From Rhodoferax sp. (GTDB lineage: Bacteria > Pseudomonadota > Gammaproteobacteria > Burkholderiales > Burkholderiaceae_C): a DNA stretch of 6,906 nt. The notes under the pieces are model-generated. The model had not been told where the DNA came from. It searched no databases and saw only the letters and a list, made by a program, of their open reading frames with translations. Shown here in pieces: positions 5,594-6,906 of the stretch; the stretch's first letter is position 1, and every line of letters begins with the position of its first letter. The DNA lies in the NCBI GenBank assembly GCA_028292305.1, contig JAQGMQ010000818.1, positions 1 through 6,906 of the forward strand, given 5' to 3'. A program made the position numbers and the translations under genes.

Positions 5594-6888
5594 GGCTGGC
5601 CCGGGTCGAAATGTTTCTGCAGGCCTTGCCAGCAGCGGTAGTAGTCGTCCTGCAGCTCGGCGCTGCCGAGGGCGTAGGCCGTGGGTTGCCACACCAGCCG
5701 GGTCTCGAACATGAAGGCCATGGTGTCCTTCACGATGTCGACCTGGGTGACGTCGGCGTGGCTGGCTTTTTCGAACGTGCCCGCGTCCGGGCCGTGGCCG
5801 GTCATGCTGTTGTGCAGGCTGGCGCCGCCGGGCGAAAAACCTTCGGCCTTGGCGTCGTAGGCGCCGTGCACCAGGCCCATGAATTCACTCGCCACGTTGC
5901 GGTGAAACCAGGGCGGGCGGAAGGTGTCTTGCGCAGCCAATATGCGCGGCGGGAAGATCACGAAGTCGATGCCGCTCACACCGGGTGTGTCCGACGCGCT
6001 GTGCAGCACCAGAAAGATCGACGGATCGGGGTGGTCGAAGCTGATCGAGCCGATGGCGTTGAAGCGGCGCAGGTCGTATTTGTAGGGTGCGTAGTTGCCG
6101 TGCCAGGCCACCACGTCGATCGGCGAATGCGTCATGTCGGCCGACCACAGGTGGCCCTGGAACTTGGCGATGAGTTCGTGCGGCGCATCCACATCTTCAT
6201 AGGCCGCCACCGGCGTGAGGAAGTCGCGCGGATTCGCCAGGCCGTTCGAACCGATCGGGCCGAGGTCGGGCAGGCGGAAGTTGGCGCCGAAGTTTTCGCA
6301 GATGTAGCCGCGAACAGGGCCATCGGGCAACTCAAGGCGAAAGCGCACGCCGCGCGGAATCACCACGATCTCCTGCGGGCCGGCTTCGATCACGCCGAGT
6401 TCGGTGACGAAGCGGTGCCGCCCCAGCTGCGGCACGAACAGCATCTCGCCGTCGGCGTTGTAGAAGGCGCTGCGGGTCATCGACCGGTTGCAGGCGTAGA
6501 GATGCGCCGCCGCGCCGACCTGCGCCTGCACGTCGCCGTTGCCGGCCATCGTCACCAGGCCCCGCACGAAGTCGGTGGGCTCGTCGGGCATCGGCAGCGG
6601 GTTCCAGCGCAGCTGGTTCGGTGGCGTGGGGGCTTCACCGAAGCGGCTCACGATGCGGCCGGCGTCGATGCGTTTGAATGGCGTGTGCATCGCCGATGGC
6701 CGGATGCGGTACAGCCACGCGCGCCGGTTGTCGGCACGCGGCGCGGTGAAGGCCGTGCCCGAAAGCTGCTCGGCATACAGGCCGTAGGGGCAGCGCTGTG
6801 GCGAGTTGCGGCCGACGGGCAAGGCACCGGGCAACGACTCGGTCGCGAAGCTGTTGCCGAAGCCCGATTGATAAACGAGTTCGCTCAT
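5590..6888 (-). CDS. hmgA: Homogentisate 1,2-dioxygenase
   Basis: HmgA opens the ring of homogentisate with O2 to give 4-maleylacetoacetate, the central step of phenylalanine/tyrosine catabolism, in the cytoplasm. The 432-residue length is typical. The N-terminal YQSGFGNSFATES, the mid-protein ENFGANFRLPDLGPIGSNGLANPRDF region and the C-terminal PPWFHRNVASEFMGL are all characteristic. Fe(II) ligands are His329, Glu335 and His365, and the active-site base is His286; each is six less than the human numbers (335, 341, 371, 292), so the spacing is fully conserved. Its stop overlaps the fahA start as ATGA, so the two are almost certainly co-transcribed and translationally coupled. The start at 6888 gives the expected family N-terminus, but no Shine-Dalgarno is visible in the 18 bases left. 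The operon promoter and any regulator lie beyond the right edge. Confidence 0.98.
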   Translation of the reverse strand: MSELVYQSGFGNSFATESLPGALPVGRNSPQRCPYGLYAEQLSGTAFTAPRADNRRAWLYRIRPSAMHTPFKRIDAGRIVSRFGEAPTPPNQLRWNPLPMPDEPTDFVRGLVTMAGNGDVQAQVGAAAHLYACNRSMTRSAFYNADGEMLFVPQLGRHRFVTELGVIEAGPQEIVVIPRGVRFRLELPDGPVRGYICENFGANFRLPDLGPIGSNGLANPRDFLTPVAAYEDVDAPHELIAKFQGHLWSADMTHSPIDVVAWHGNYAPYKYDLRRFNAIGSISFDHPDPSIFLVLHSASDTPGVSGIDFVIFPPRILAAQDTFRPPWFHRNVASEFMGLVHGAYDAKAEGFSPGGASLHNSMTGHGPDAGTFEKASHADVTQVDIVKDTMAFMFETRLVWQPTAYALGSAELQDDYYRCWQGLQKHFDPGQP

Positions 6889-6906
6889 GGCGCTGTTTTT
6901 CGATCA

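Overview
The window is GC-rich, densely coding DNA of the kind found in a betaproteobacterial chromosome. The protein types and overall character suggest Burkholderiales, most likely a Comamonadaceae-like genus. This is inferred from protein flavour and codon bias, not from a database search. I see no mobile element, CRISPR array, rRNA or phage module. It looks like an ordinary chromosomal region with one structural oddity at the fahA/phhA junction.

Left part (1-778, + strand): a small winged-helix DNA-binding protein with an AT-hook-like arm (45-329, possibly starting upstream of the window), then a complete tRNA-Arg(CCG) with encoded CCA (407-482). A gene-free leader of about 300 bp follows, holding a stem-loop, an 8-bp direct repeat and a possible extended -10 promoter.

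Middle (779-3393, + strand): a secreted alpha/beta-hydrolase lipoprotein with a complete Ser-Asp-His triad and three likely disulfides (779-2146). After a 131-bp spacer with two small inverted repeats comes a YihY/BrkB-family inner-membrane protein with an extra C-terminal hydrophobic segment (2278-3393).

Right part (3397-6888, - strand, convergent with the above): a phenylalanine/tyrosine catabolic operon read right to left. hmgA (homogentisate 1,2-dioxygenase) overlaps fahA (fumarylacetoacetase) by an ATGA junction, and phhA (phenylalanine 4-hydroxylase) follows. PhhA makes tyrosine from phenylalanine. After transamination and 4-hydroxyphenylpyruvate dioxygenase (neither gene is here), HmgA opens the homogentisate ring. 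Maleylacetoacetate is isomerised (no isomerase gene here), and FahA cleaves fumarylacetoacetate to fumarate and acetoacetate. All metal ligands and catalytic residues I could place are intact in the three enzymes.

The main anomaly is that fahA has no stop codon at its normal C-terminus. Its frame runs 416 nt into phhA in a different frame, which would give a 570-residue product instead of about 422-434. Either a stop was lost, or one base is missing or extra near the junction.
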